A DNA stretch of 10,387 nucleotides from an uncultured Eubacteriales bacterium (GTDB lineage: Bacteria; Bacillota; Clostridia; UMGS1810): the NCBI GenBank assembly GCA_902493665.1, contig CABUQL010000022.1, positions 1 to 10,387 of the forward strand, in the 5' to 3' direction. Under the pieces are notes generated by a model. The model was given only the letters and a program-made list of their open reading frames with translations, ran no database searches and was not told the DNA's origin. The translations under genes were made by a program, and so were the position numbers. How positions within the stretch are numbered: the first letter of the stretch is position 1; every line of letters starts with the position of its first letter. This document shows positions 1-6,884 of this stretch, piece after piece.

Positions 1-1
1 A

Positions 2-3000
2 ACCGATATAGATAAAATTTTGGTTGTTACATATACAAACGCTGCAGCCTCCGAAATAAAAGAGAGAATTCAGCAAAACATTATAAAAAGAATCAACGAA
101 GATCCGTTTAACAAAAGACTTAAAAAGCAGCTTCTTTTAATTGACAATGCAAAAATATGCACAATACACAGTCTTTGTCTTGACATTATAAAACAGTACT
201 TTTACAAAATTGACCTTGATGCGTCCTTCAGAATAGGCGATGTTTTGGAGGTTGAACGAATCAGGTCGGAAGCTTTGGAAAGCGTGTTTGAAGAATACTA
301 CGATGCCGATGATGATGTTTTTTTATCGCTCGTTGACGCATACTGTGCCGGAAGCAAAACGGATTCAAAGCTATTGAGTATAGTTAAAAAAGTATATGAC
401 TTTTCAATTTCGGTTCCGAATCCGCAAAAATGGCTTGATATGTCTGTAAACTTTTATAAAAATGCCGATTTTGAAGTTCACAGCAGTCTTATTCTTGAAA
501 AAATCAAAAGTGAGCTTACATTTGCGGTTAATCTATGTATAGAACTTAAAAATTTTTGTGAAAACTCAAACGAAGAATCATGTGTCGGATTAATCAAAAA
601 AGACATTGAAACAGTTGACACATTGCTTTCAAGCTGCCAAAGTATTGACAGTTTTTTTGAGGCAAGCAAAAAAATTAAATTTGCCGTATTTTCGTCTTCT
701 TATAAAAGAGATTTGTCCGACGTTGTTCTTGAAAGAGTGGAAGAGGTACGAAAAGAAGTTAAAAGCTGCGTTAAAAATGCTGCGTCTTTTGTAACGGTTT
801 GTGAGTCCGATTTTACAGAGGACTGCAAATTTATATCGGTGTATGTTGAAAAAATCTGCGAGATAGTTAAAAAGTTTTCGCAAAAATTTGCCGATGTAAA
901 AAAAGAAAAAGGTATGATAGATTTTTCTGATTTTGAGCACTTTGCGCTTAAAATTTTGCAGGATGATAACGGCAAAAAAAGCGAAGAAGCATTTGCAATA
1001 TCAAAGAAATTTGACGAGATTTATATTGATGAATACCAGGACTGCAATCCTATACAGGACAGGATTTTTTATTTTATATCGGGGTGCGATGAAGGCAGAG
1101 CAAATGTCTTTATGGTTGGCGATGCAAAGCAGAGTATTTATAAATTCAGAGACGCCGATCCTATGCTTTTTATCGATAAAATGAACACATATACTGAAGA
1201 ATGCGATGAGGGCGGATACAACAAAATTTCGCTTTCAAAAAATTTTAGAAGCCGAAAAGAAATACTGTATGCGGCAAATTATGTGTTTAAGCGCATTATG
1301 GACCCGTATGTCGGCGGTATTGAGTACACCGATTATCTTGAAGAAAACGAAAACGAAGAATACAAAAGCGTTCCGGATGAATTTAAAAATGTTGAAGTTG
1401 CGGTTATAGATAAAAACAACTCTGCGATGAATTTTACGACGGCTTTTGATGAAGATTTGCTTGGAGAATCGGAAAGTGAAGAATTTGAAAATGCAGAAAG
1501 CGAAGCAATTTATATCGGCAAAAAAATAAATGAGCTTATAAAATCGAAAGTTTTGGTTTACGACAAAACGCTGAAAACAAAACGCAGCGTTTCATATAGG
1601 GATATTGTCGTTCTTATGCGAAGCACAAGCGGCAAAACCGAGATTTTTGAAAACATTTTTAATCAGCTTTCAATTCCCGTTTTTTCGGATTCGTCCGCTT
1701 CATATTTTACTTCACCGGAAATTTCGGTTATTTTAAGCTATTTAAAGATTATAGTCAATCCTATTGATGACATTAATCTTGCATCTGTTTTAAGAAGCGG
1801 AATTTTCCGTTTTACAGATGAAGATTTTATTAAAATAAGACTTTTTTGCCGTGACGATTTTTTCTATTATGCACTTGTTAGTTACAACGACAGTCATAAT
1901 GACGGTGTTTCCGAGAAAATACAAAATTTTATCAGTGTTACCGATGAACTTAAAAGTATGTCAAAATACCTTCCGACAGATGAGTTTATCTGGAAAGTGC
2001 TTGAAAAAACGGATTATCTTACTTATATCGGAACGCTTGATGCGGCAGAGCAGAAAAAACTTAATCTGCGTATTCTTATAAACAAGGCATCGCAGTTTGA
2101 AACAACCGAATTTAAAGGTATATACAACTTTATAAAGTTTGTTGATGACATTATTGCAAGAAATTCCGACACAGATGCGGCAAAAATTGTAAACGAATCC
2201 GATGACGTTGTACGAATTATGAGTATTCATAAAAGCAAGGGACTTGAATTTCCGATTGTTTTTTTGTCACAGTGCGGAAAAAAGTTTAATCTGTCCGACG
2301 AAAACGCAAATGTTTTGTGTCACAAAGAGCTTGGAATAGGCATTAAATATGTAAATTACGGCGAAAGATTTTCGTACACTCCGATTATTAAAAACGCAAT
2401 TAAAAATAAAATCCATCTCGAAACACTTTCGGAAGAAGAAAGAATACTTTATGTGGCACTTACACGTCCCAAAGAAAAGCTTTATATAACAGGTGTAGTC
2501 AATAATGCGCAAAAGATTTTTAAAAACATATCGTTAATGCTTTCGGTGCATAATGAAAATTTTGTTCTTCCGAAAAAAATAAGAGAAGAGGCAAACACGT
2601 ATTTTGACTGGATTCTTCCTGCGCTTTTCTGTCATAATGATTTAAAAACAATTCAAAATCAATTCGGCAAGATATTTAATGACGAGGATGAAAAAAGCAG
2701 GTTTTCATTAAGTGTAATTCCGAAATCGTTATGTGCGCTTGAAAGAACCGAAAAAAACACAGAGAGAAATTTTGATATTAATAAAGATGCCGTCTATTCA
2801 GATATGCATGGCAAAATATATTCACATCTTTCATACAGATACCGAGATGATTACAAACCTATTTTCCAGAATGTAACCGTAAGCGAGATTAAAAAGCTTT
2901 ATGAGGAAAAAGACAGTGGTTATAAGTTTTATCAAAACGAAAAAATGCCGGCACCGAAGTTTTATCAAAAATCAGACGCCGCCGCAAAGGGAACTGCATT

Positions 3001-3484
3001 TCACAAAGCGCTGCAATATATTGATTTTAATTTGATAAATGACAAAAACGATATAGAAAAGGCAATACTTGATTTGACGGATGAAAAAATCATAAACGAA
3101 GATGATGCAAAGCTTATAGATTCATCGCTGATATATAATTTTGTTTCTTCCGGCTTGGGAGCGAGAATACGAAGCGGCAAAAAGATATTTAAAGAAACGC
3201 CCTTTAAAATTTCACAAAGTGCGAAAGATGTCTTCCCCGATGCCAATTTGGATGAAAAAATAATTGTTCAGGGTGCAATTGACTTGTTTTTTGCCGATGA
3301 AAATGATAATATTATTCTTGTAGACTATAAAACCGACAAAGCGAGCTGTGAAGACATCTTAAAAAAATACAGTATTCAGCTTAAGTTTTACAAGCTGGCG
3401 CTTGAAAAAATGACGGGAAAAAGCATTTTTGAATGTTATATATATTCGTTTTATAATAATTGCGAAATAAAACTGGAGGTGTAA
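2..3484 (+). CDS. addA: ATP-dependent helicase/nuclease subunit A (AddA), 5'-truncated by the window edge
   Basis: This is the motor and nuclease subunit of the AddAB (RexAB) complex, which resects double-strand breaks and loads RecA in Firmicutes. The reading frame is open from position 2, upstream of a TTG at 20, so the real start and the Walker A motif lie before the window. The first visible residues are helicase motif Ia (VVTYTNAAASEIKERI). UvrD-type motifs follow in order: motif II DEYQD (nt 1028-1042), motif III VGDAKQSIYKFRD (from about 1115), motif IV NFRSR (about 1240), motif V IHKSKGLEFP (about 2225-2254) and motif VI YVALTRPKEKLY (about 2450-2485). The C-terminus carries the RecB-type nuclease: GTAFHKAL (about 2990), then GAIDLFF and DYKTD (3323-3337), and a final QLKFYKLAL (Q..Y motif). 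About 1,160 residues are visible, against roughly 1,230 for B. subtilis AddA, so only some 50-60 are missing. The usual partner addB would be expected upstream. No frameshift is visible. Confidence 0.96.
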   Translation, partial: TDIDKILVVTYTNAAASEIKERIQQNIIKRINEDPFNKRLKKQLLLIDNAKICTIHSLCLDIIKQYFYKIDLDASFRIGDVLEVERIRSEALESVFEEYYDADDDVFLSLVDAYCAGSKTDSKLLSIVKKVYDFSISVPNPQKWLDMSVNFYKNADFEVHSSLILEKIKSELTFAVNLCIELKNFCENSNEESCVGLIKKDIETVDTLLSSCQSIDSFFEASKKIKFAVFSSSYKRDLSDVVLERVEEVRKEVKSCVKNAASFVTVCESDFTEDCKFISVYVEKICEIVKKFSQKFADVKKEKGMIDFSDFEHFALKILQDDNGKKSEEAFAISKKFDEIYIDEYQDCNPIQDRIFYFISGCDEGRANVFMVGDAKQSIYKFRDADPMLFIDKMNTYTEECDEGGYNKISLSKNFRSRKEILYAANYVFKRIMDPYVGGIEYTDYLEENENEEYKSVPDEFKNVEVAVIDKNNSAMNFTTAFDEDLLGESESEEFENAESEAIYIGKKINELIKSKVLVYDKTLKTKRSVSYRDIVVLMRSTSGKTEIFENIFNQLSIPVFSDSSASYFTSPEISVILSYLKIIVNPIDDINLASVLRSGIFRFTDEDFIKIRLFCRDDFFYYALVSYNDSHNDGVSEKIQNFISVTDELKSMSKYLPTDEFIWKVLEKTDYLTYIGTLDAAEQKKLNLRILINKASQFETTEFKGIYNFIKFVDDIIARNSDTDAAKIVNESDDVVRIMSIHKSKGLEFPIVFLSQCGKKFNLSDENANVLCHKELGIGIKYVNYGERFSYTPIIKNAIKNKIHLETLSEEERILYVALTRPKEKLYITGVVNNAQKIFKNISLMLSVHNENFVLPKKIREEANTYFDWILPALFCHNDLKTIQNQFGKIFNDEDEKSRFSLSVIPKSLCALERTEKNTERNFDINKDAVYSDMHGKIYSHLSYRYRDDYKPIFQNVTVSEIKKLYEEKDSGYKFYQNEKMPAPKFYQKSDAAAKGTAFHKALQYIDFNLINDKNDIEKAILDLTDEKIINEDDAKLIDSSLIYNFVSSGLGARIRSGKKIFKETPFKISQSAKDVFPDANLDEKIIVQGAIDLFFADENDNIILVDYKTDKASCEDILKKYSIQLKFYKLALEKMTGKSIFECYIYSFYNNCEIKLEV
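3475..3480 (+). promoter_or_regulatory. Ribosome binding site that fixes a GTG start
   Basis: The sequence GGAGGT sits inside the last codons of addA, 5 nt before the GTG at 3486. The only nearby ATG (3484-3486) is followed at once by TGA. This supports GTG as the start and suggests coupled translation with addA. Confidence 0.75.
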
Positions 3485-3485
3485 T

Positions 3486-3791
3486 GTGATTAATTACGGC
3501 GAATTTTTACACGATGCAAAAAATACGATTATCCGACGAAGAATAGGGTATATTTTAATGTGCGTTGCAATGTTTGTTGTTTCATTTGTCATAAGTTTTG
3601 CTCTTATTTCAAATTCAAAAGTATCGCATGCAGGCAGAGAACTTGCCGAGCAAAAAAGACAAATTTCGGAAAAATACGAACAGCAACTTGAAAAAAGCAA
3701 AGAAGAGATAATATATCTTAACGGCAAAATAGACGAACTTACCAAAGAAAACGAAGCGCTTAAAAATGGAGGAAGTTCAACCGAAGAGTAA
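3486..3791 (+). CDS. Small bitopic membrane protein with extracytoplasmic coiled coil (unknown function)
   Basis: I do not recognise this 101-residue protein. Residues 1-19 are hydrophilic and end in RRR (17-19). Residues 20-42 form one hydrophobic membrane segment (GYILMCVAMFVVSF and onward). Residues 50-94 are highly charged and rich in Glu, Lys and Gln, with Leu/Ile spacing typical of a coiled coil, followed by a short GGSSTEE tail. By the positive-inside rule the N-terminus is cytoplasmic and the coiled coil is outside. That layout resembles FtsL/DivIC-type division proteins, but no family motif supports this and similarity in layout is common by chance. The GTG start is chosen because a GGAGGT lies 5 nt upstream. 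The gene starts 1 nt after the addA stop, so it is almost certainly co-transcribed with addA. Its codon use looks like that of its neighbours. Confidence 0.85.
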   Translation: MINYGEFLHDAKNTIIRRRIGYILMCVAMFVVSFVISFALISNSKVSHAGRELAEQKRQISEKYEQQLEKSKEEIIYLNGKIDELTKENEALKNGGSSTEE

Positions 3792-3817
3792 TTTTAGCAT
3801 TTCAAAAGGAGATATTT

Positions 3818-4477
3818 ATGAATAAAATTAGAGGGGCGATTTTCGACCTTGACGGAACACTTATTGACAGTATGACGCAGTGGCAGAAAATTGAAACGGA
3901 TTATATTAATGAGCTCGGAGTGACACTTACGGCAGAGCACATAAACCATCTTAATACAATGAGTGTTTCGCAGATGGGGGAGTACGTAAAAAAAGAATTT
4001 AACCTTAATATAAGCGTTTCGGAAATGACAAACGAAATCAATAGCAGAATGATTAGATTTTACGGAAGAGAGGTTCAGCTTAAAGACGGAATACTTAATG
4101 TCCTTGAAACGCTTAAAAAATCCGGAGTTAAAATGTGTGTTGCAACCGCATCGGACAGACCTATTGTTGAGATTGTGTTTGAAAGACTTAACCTTGATAA
4201 GTATTTTGATTTTATTGTAACGTGCAGAGAGTGCGGGAAAGGGAAGGACTGTCCCGACATTTTTGACGATGCTCTTTTAAAGCTTAAAACGCAAAAAGAC
4301 GATACATATATTTTTGAGGATTCGTTTGTTGCAATTTCAACTGCAAAAAAGTATGATTACAATGTAATCGGAATTTATGATATAACATCAAAAAACAATG
4401 AAAAAAAGATTATACCGCTTTGCGATTTTTATACAAAAAGTGAAAATCTCTGCGATGTAATAGACGAAATTTTATAA
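3818..4477 (+). CDS. HAD-superfamily hydrolase, beta-phosphoglucomutase-like phosphatase
   Basis: This is a 219-residue cytosolic HAD subfamily I protein that probably hydrolyses or transfers phosphate on a small phosphorylated metabolite; the substrate cannot be read from the sequence. Motif I is FDLDGTLIDS (residues 9-18), with nucleophile Asp10 and acid/base Asp12. Residues of about 18-90 form a helical C1 cap. Motif II is in CVATAS (Thr110 or Ser112). The motif III lysine is Lys143 in GKGKDCPDIF, an analogue of the usual KPxPD. Motif IV is the acidic pair Glu167-Asp168 in IFEDS, followed by the typical helix VAISTAKKYD and strand NVIGIYD. All catalytic residues are present and the length is normal for the family. 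The ATG is preceded by AAAGGAG (3805-3811). It lies 26 nt after the coiled-coil gene and is probably the last gene of the addA run. A phosphonatase-like or other sugar-phosphate phosphatase role is possible. Confidence 0.92.
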   Translation: MNKIRGAIFDLDGTLIDSMTQWQKIETDYINELGVTLTAEHINHLNTMSVSQMGEYVKKEFNLNISVSEMTNEINSRMIRFYGREVQLKDGILNVLETLKKSGVKMCVATASDRPIVEIVFERLNLDKYFDFIVTCRECGKGKDCPDIFDDALLKLKTQKDDTYIFEDSFVAISTAKKYDYNVIGIYDITSKNNEKKIIPLCDFYTKSENLCDVIDEIL

Positions 4478-4506
4478 CTTAAAAGCTTTAAAAACAACAA
4501 TTTTTG

Positions 4507-4550
4507 AAGATGCAAAACGTGAAGTTTTATTGCCTGCGGTTTTGCATCTT
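4507..4550 (+). terminator. Probable transcription terminator after the addA run
   Basis: A perfect 12-bp inverted repeat (AAGATGCAAAAC at 4507-4518, GTTTTGCATCTT at 4539-4550) encloses a 20-nt loop 29 nt after the HAD-gene stop. The stem can gain a G-T and a T-A pair on the outside. The T-tract after it is short and broken (TTTATTT) and the loop is larger than usual, so it may be a weak terminator or an mRNA 3'-end stabiliser. Confidence 0.55.
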
Positions 4551-4569
4551 TATTTACGGCATTTGTTTT

Positions 4570-4597
4570 TCATATTACAAAATAACAATCATAAACA
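4570..4597 (+). promoter_or_regulatory. Candidate sigma-E (mother-cell) promoter of the flippase gene
   Basis: TCATATT (4570-4576) matches the sigma-E -35 consensus KMATATT exactly. CATAAACA (4590-4597) matches 6 of 8 positions of the -10 consensus CATACAnT. The spacer is 13 nt, about one shorter than the usual 14-15. Transcription would start near 4604, giving a leader of about 44 nt. In B. subtilis spoVB is a sigma-E gene, which makes the match plausible, but such A/T-rich boxes also occur by chance. Confidence 0.4.
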
Positions 4598-4636
4598 TTT
4601 TATAAGAACAATAGCGTTTTTATTAAGATTTTATGC

Positions 4637-4642
4637 GGAGGT
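4637..4642 (+). promoter_or_regulatory. Ribosome binding site selecting the GTG start of the flippase gene
   Basis: GGAGGT lies 5 nt before the GTG at 4648. The upstream in-frame ATG at 4633 would place this site inside the coding region and has no ribosome binding site of its own. Confidence 0.75.
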
Positions 4643-4647
4643 TATTT

Positions 4648-6162
4648 GTGAGAAAAAAACAAATGTTTTTTAATGTGCTCATTCTTTCGGCAACATCAAT
4701 GTTTTTAAAGGTTTTGGGAATGTGTTTTAAAGTTTACCTTTCCAATAAAATCGGCGCAAAAGGAATGGGGCTTTATCATCTTATTTTTTCTGTATATGCT
4801 CTTATGATTGCATTTTCGTGTGCGGGAACAGAGGTATCGTGCGCAAGGATTGTTTCGGAAAAAACCGGTCCGCACAAAAAAACCATGGCACATACTGCCG
4901 TAAAGGTATCACTCTGCTATGCACTTTTTACGAGTATGCTTACGGGTTTTTCGGTGTTTTTTGCCGGTAATTATATTGCGAAAAGCTTTTTGCACCGCCC
5001 TGAAGCAAGTACGGCAATCAGAATTTTTAGTTTTGCCATTATTCCCGTTTCAGTTTCTGCTTGTCTTAAAGGATATTTTGTTGCAAAAAGCAAAATATAC
5101 AAAATTTCATTGTCGCAAATCGCCGAGGACTTTTTAAAGATTTTTATTGTTGTGTTTGTTTTTTCACAGTACGCAAATGTAAATTCCGTTCATGGTTGCA
5201 CAACCGTAATATTTTCAATACTTATTTCGGAAATGGCTTCATGTACGGTTTTAATACTGTTTTATTTTTTTGATTCTGATAAAAGTTTCGGTACCTGTGA
5301 TGCAAAAAAAATTACAAAATCTTTTCTTTCGCTGACAATGGTTCTTGCGTCGGGTTCTCTTGCGGGAAATATCTTTAGAACCGCCGAAAATTTTCTTATA
5401 CCGCACAGTCTTGAAATTTACGGACTCACATCCGATATGGCGCTTGAAAAATACGGAATGTTAAAAGGTATGGCAGTTCCGATACTGCTTTTCCCGTCGG
5501 CGCTTATAAGCTCTTTTTCAACACTTTTGATTCCCGAAATTACCGCCGCAGATGTTACTATGAACACAAAAAAAGCGGGCGTTACAATTTCAAAATCTGC
5601 AAAGCTTACCTTTGTACTGTCGCTTTTTGTAATGAGTGTGTTTTTGTGCTTTTCAAATGAAGCAGGGGAGATACTCTACAAAAACAGGGAAGTCGGAAAA
5701 ATGATTTTTTATCTTGCGCCGTTTGTGCCGCTTATGTATCTTGACGGACTTGCATTTACTTTCATGACTGCGCTTAATATGAAACAGCAGCTTCTTACAA
5801 TATCTGTTGCAGACTCGTTTATAAGACTTGTTATGATATACTTTCTTGTGCCGATGTTTGGATTTTCCGGAGTTGTTTTCACAATGTATGTAAGCAACAT
5901 ATTAACTCCTGTGTGCGCAATACATTCTCTTAAAAAGAAAGTAAATTTTACACTCGGAATTTCAAAATGGATTTTACATATTTTAATAGCGGTTTTGGCA
6001 TGTTTGGTTTACAAAATCCTTGTTAAATTTACAGGCGGCGTTTATTTATATAATTTAAATATGCCAAAAAGCGTGATTTTTTCGGCGACGGTGTTTATGA
6101 TAATCTATGCTTTGCACCTTTTTGTTTTCGGAGGGATTAAAGATATTAAAGAGGTGTTATGA
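4648..6162 (+). CDS. spoVB: SpoVB/MurJ-like MOP-superfamily flippase (polysaccharide biosynthesis protein)
   Basis: This is a polytopic inner-membrane protein of 504 residues from the GTG start (509 if the ATG at 4633 is used); B. subtilis SpoVB has 518. Members of this family flip lipid-linked sugars across the membrane. SpoVB acts in spore cortex synthesis, and relatives export lipid II or polysaccharide units. The N-terminal signature is clear: FLKVLG then NKIGAKGMGLYHL (residues 19-45), then a second helix with GTEVSCARIVSE. Alternating hydrophobic stretches run to the end, consistent with about 14 membrane segments. LLFPSALISSFSTLLIPEI, near the middle, is the conserved start of the second half. 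It stands alone between a hairpin terminator and the convergent spoVG, behind a sigma-E-like box. Orthology to SpoVB rather than another polysaccharide flippase is an inference from overall likeness and possible promoter type. GTG was chosen because of the GGAGGT at 4637. Confidence 0.88.
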   Translation: MRKKQMFFNVLILSATSMFLKVLGMCFKVYLSNKIGAKGMGLYHLIFSVYALMIAFSCAGTEVSCARIVSEKTGPHKKTMAHTAVKVSLCYALFTSMLTGFSVFFAGNYIAKSFLHRPEASTAIRIFSFAIIPVSVSACLKGYFVAKSKIYKISLSQIAEDFLKIFIVVFVFSQYANVNSVHGCTTVIFSILISEMASCTVLILFYFFDSDKSFGTCDAKKITKSFLSLTMVLASGSLAGNIFRTAENFLIPHSLEIYGLTSDMALEKYGMLKGMAVPILLFPSALISSFSTLLIPEITAADVTMNTKKAGVTISKSAKLTFVLSLFVMSVFLCFSNEAGEILYKNREVGKMIFYLAPFVPLMYLDGLAFTFMTALNMKQQLLTISVADSFIRLVMIYFLVPMFGFSGVVFTMYVSNILTPVCAIHSLKKKVNFTLGISKWILHILIAVLACLVYKILVKFTGGVYLYNLNMPKSVIFSATVFMIIYALHLFVFGGIKDIKEVL

Positions 6163-6235
6163 AGATTTAAAAATCTAACAAAAAATAAAGAGACATAACC
6201 ATATTTTAAAACGTATTTTTAAAACCGGACAATAA

Positions 6236-6265
6236 AAAAGATGGTGTAAAAAAGCACCATCTTTT
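6236..6265 (-). terminator. Intrinsic terminator between converging flippase and spoVG genes
   Basis: An 11-bp perfect stem (AAAAGATGGTG at 6236-6246 with CACCATCTTTT at 6255-6265) closes an 8-nt loop. It lies 21 nt past the spoVG stop. On the minus strand it is followed by a T-rich stretch (CTTTTTTATT); on the plus strand it ends in CTTTTAT. It therefore suits spoVG best and probably works in both directions. Confidence 0.82.
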
Positions 6266-6286
6266 ATAGCTATATGTAAGAAAAAA

Positions 6287-6550
6287 TTATTCTTCCACTT
6301 CGGCATTGTTATATGCATCAATAACGGCATTTTCAATAGTGAGTCGTGTTTCTGCATTAATAGGATGTGCAACATCTTTAAACGTACCGTCTTTGAGTCT
6401 TTTGTTCGGCATTGCAACAAAAACTTTGCCGTTGTTTTCAATCACTTTAACATCGTGTATAGCAAAGCAATCGTCAATTGTAATTGAAGCAATCGCACGT
6501 ATTTTTCCTTCCGTAGCAAATTTTTTGATTTTAATGTTTGTGATTTCCAT
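6287..6550 (-). CDS. spoVG: SpoVG family regulator (septation/sporulation protein)
   Basis: SpoVG is a small nucleic-acid-binding regulator first found in B. subtilis sporulation and septation. It is also present in many non-sporulating Firmicutes and in Borrelia, so it does not by itself prove sporulation. The 87-residue product carries the family hallmarks in order: MEITNIKIKKF, RAIASITIDDCFAIHDVKVI (18-37), FVAMPNKR (about 44-51), DGTFKDVAHPIN (about 54-65), then a helix TIENAVIDAYNN. It lacks the longer acidic tail of the 97-residue B. subtilis protein but keeps a short acidic end (AEVEE). The ATG (6548-6550) is preceded by AAAGGAG, read on the minus strand from 6566 to 6560. It is a single-gene unit with its own promoter and terminator, convergent with the flippase gene and divergent from the SLH gene. 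Confidence 0.97.
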   Translation of the reverse strand: MEITNIKIKKFATEGKIRAIASITIDDCFAIHDVKVIENNGKVFVAMPNKRLKDGTFKDVAHPINAETRLTIENAVIDAYNNAEVEE

Positions 6551-6589
6551 AATAAATATCTCCTTTGTTTAACTGTGCTTGCTAATTTA

Positions 6590-6618
6590 ATTATAAGTTT
6601 TATTGTGCAAAATGTCAA
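6590..6618 (-). promoter_or_regulatory. Consensus sigma-A promoter of spoVG
   Basis: On the minus strand TTGACA (6618-6613) and TATAAT (6595-6590) are both perfect matches, separated by exactly 17 nt. Transcription would start near 6583, leaving a leader of about 33 nt that holds the AAAGGAG site. No sigma-H type pair (AGGA and GAAT with about 12-14 nt between) is apparent upstream. Confidence 0.85.
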
Positions 6619-6809
6619 TATTATTAAAAAAAATATGAAAAAATTGGTCAATATGCACATAAGAGCTGTTAACACTTTGTGTATTTTGCTTATTATACAT
6701 TACATATAAGTCAAAAAAATGTCGTTTTTTTGCTTTTGCAAAGATTTAATGCATATTAAAAACAAATCGGGTATAGATAAACTTAACAATCAAAATAGTG
6801 TGAAAGATG

Positions 6810-6837
6810 TTAAAACTTATTGATTTTTGTATATAAT
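6810..6837 (+). promoter_or_regulatory. Weak sigma-A promoter candidate for the SLH–aminotransferase–trpS run
   Basis: TATAAT (6832-6837) is a perfect -10 and is preceded by TTAAAA (6810-6815) at 16 nt, a poor -35. The start of transcription would be near 6844, about 40 nt before the SLH gene ATG. The box is reasonable, but A/T-rich DNA gives such matches often. Confidence 0.4.
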
Positions 6838-6884
6838 TGTGTTATGATTAAGAATAATAATTTATTTGCAAATGAGGAATTTTT

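Larger units (their letters stand above)
6551..6884. other. Divergent intergenic region between spoVG and the SLH gene
   Basis: This 334-nt A/T-rich gap is the longest non-coding stretch of the window. It holds the spoVG promoter at its left end and a weaker plus-strand promoter candidate at its right end. In between are an A/T inverted repeat (CAAAAAAA 6712-6719, TTTTTTTG 6725-6732), a second minus-strand TATAAT (6697-6692) without a good -35, and a plus-strand TTAACA (6669) 16 nt before TATTAT (6691). I see no tRNA, no T-box or other riboswitch core, and no convincing small gene. Confidence 0.6.

Noticed and set aside
20..22. TTG as the start codon of addA
   Set aside because: The frame stays open to position 2 and the residues before it (TDIDKIL) continue the motif Ia strand. 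The Walker A motif, essential to the family, is missing, so the gene begins before the window.
629..975. Overlapping minus-strand reading frames of about 90-100 codons opposite addA
   Set aside because: They mirror the addA coding frame, lack initiation signals and resemble no known protein.
4633..4635. ATG at 4633 as start of the flippase gene
   Set aside because: The GGAGGT ribosome binding site would fall inside the coding sequence and nothing suitable lies before this ATG. GTG at 4648 has ideal spacing.
6175..6441. An 88-codon minus-strand reading frame through the terminator and the 3' half of spoVG
   Set aside because: It lies in an alternative frame of a clear spoVG gene and runs through the terminator hairpin.
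6306..6572. An 88-codon plus-strand reading frame opposite spoVG
   Set aside because: It is the complement of the conserved spoVG coding sequence and has no ribosome binding site.
6442..6675. A 77-codon minus-strand reading frame with a hydrophobic start, overlapping spoVG and its promoter
   Set aside because: It covers the consensus spoVG promoter, overlaps spoVG in another frame, has no good ribosome binding site, and its apparent hydrophobicity comes from A/T-rich DNA.
6712..6732. CAAAAAAA/TTTTTTTG inverted repeat as a terminator
   Set aside because: The stem is pure A-T apart from one pair and follows no gene in either direction, so it is not a stable intrinsic terminator.
6838..6884. 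T-box or other riboswitch leader before the SLH–trpS run
   Set aside because: The leader from the likely promoter is only about 40 nt and no T-box core (GGGTGG-ACCGCG type) is visible there or in the rest of the 6551-6884 gap.
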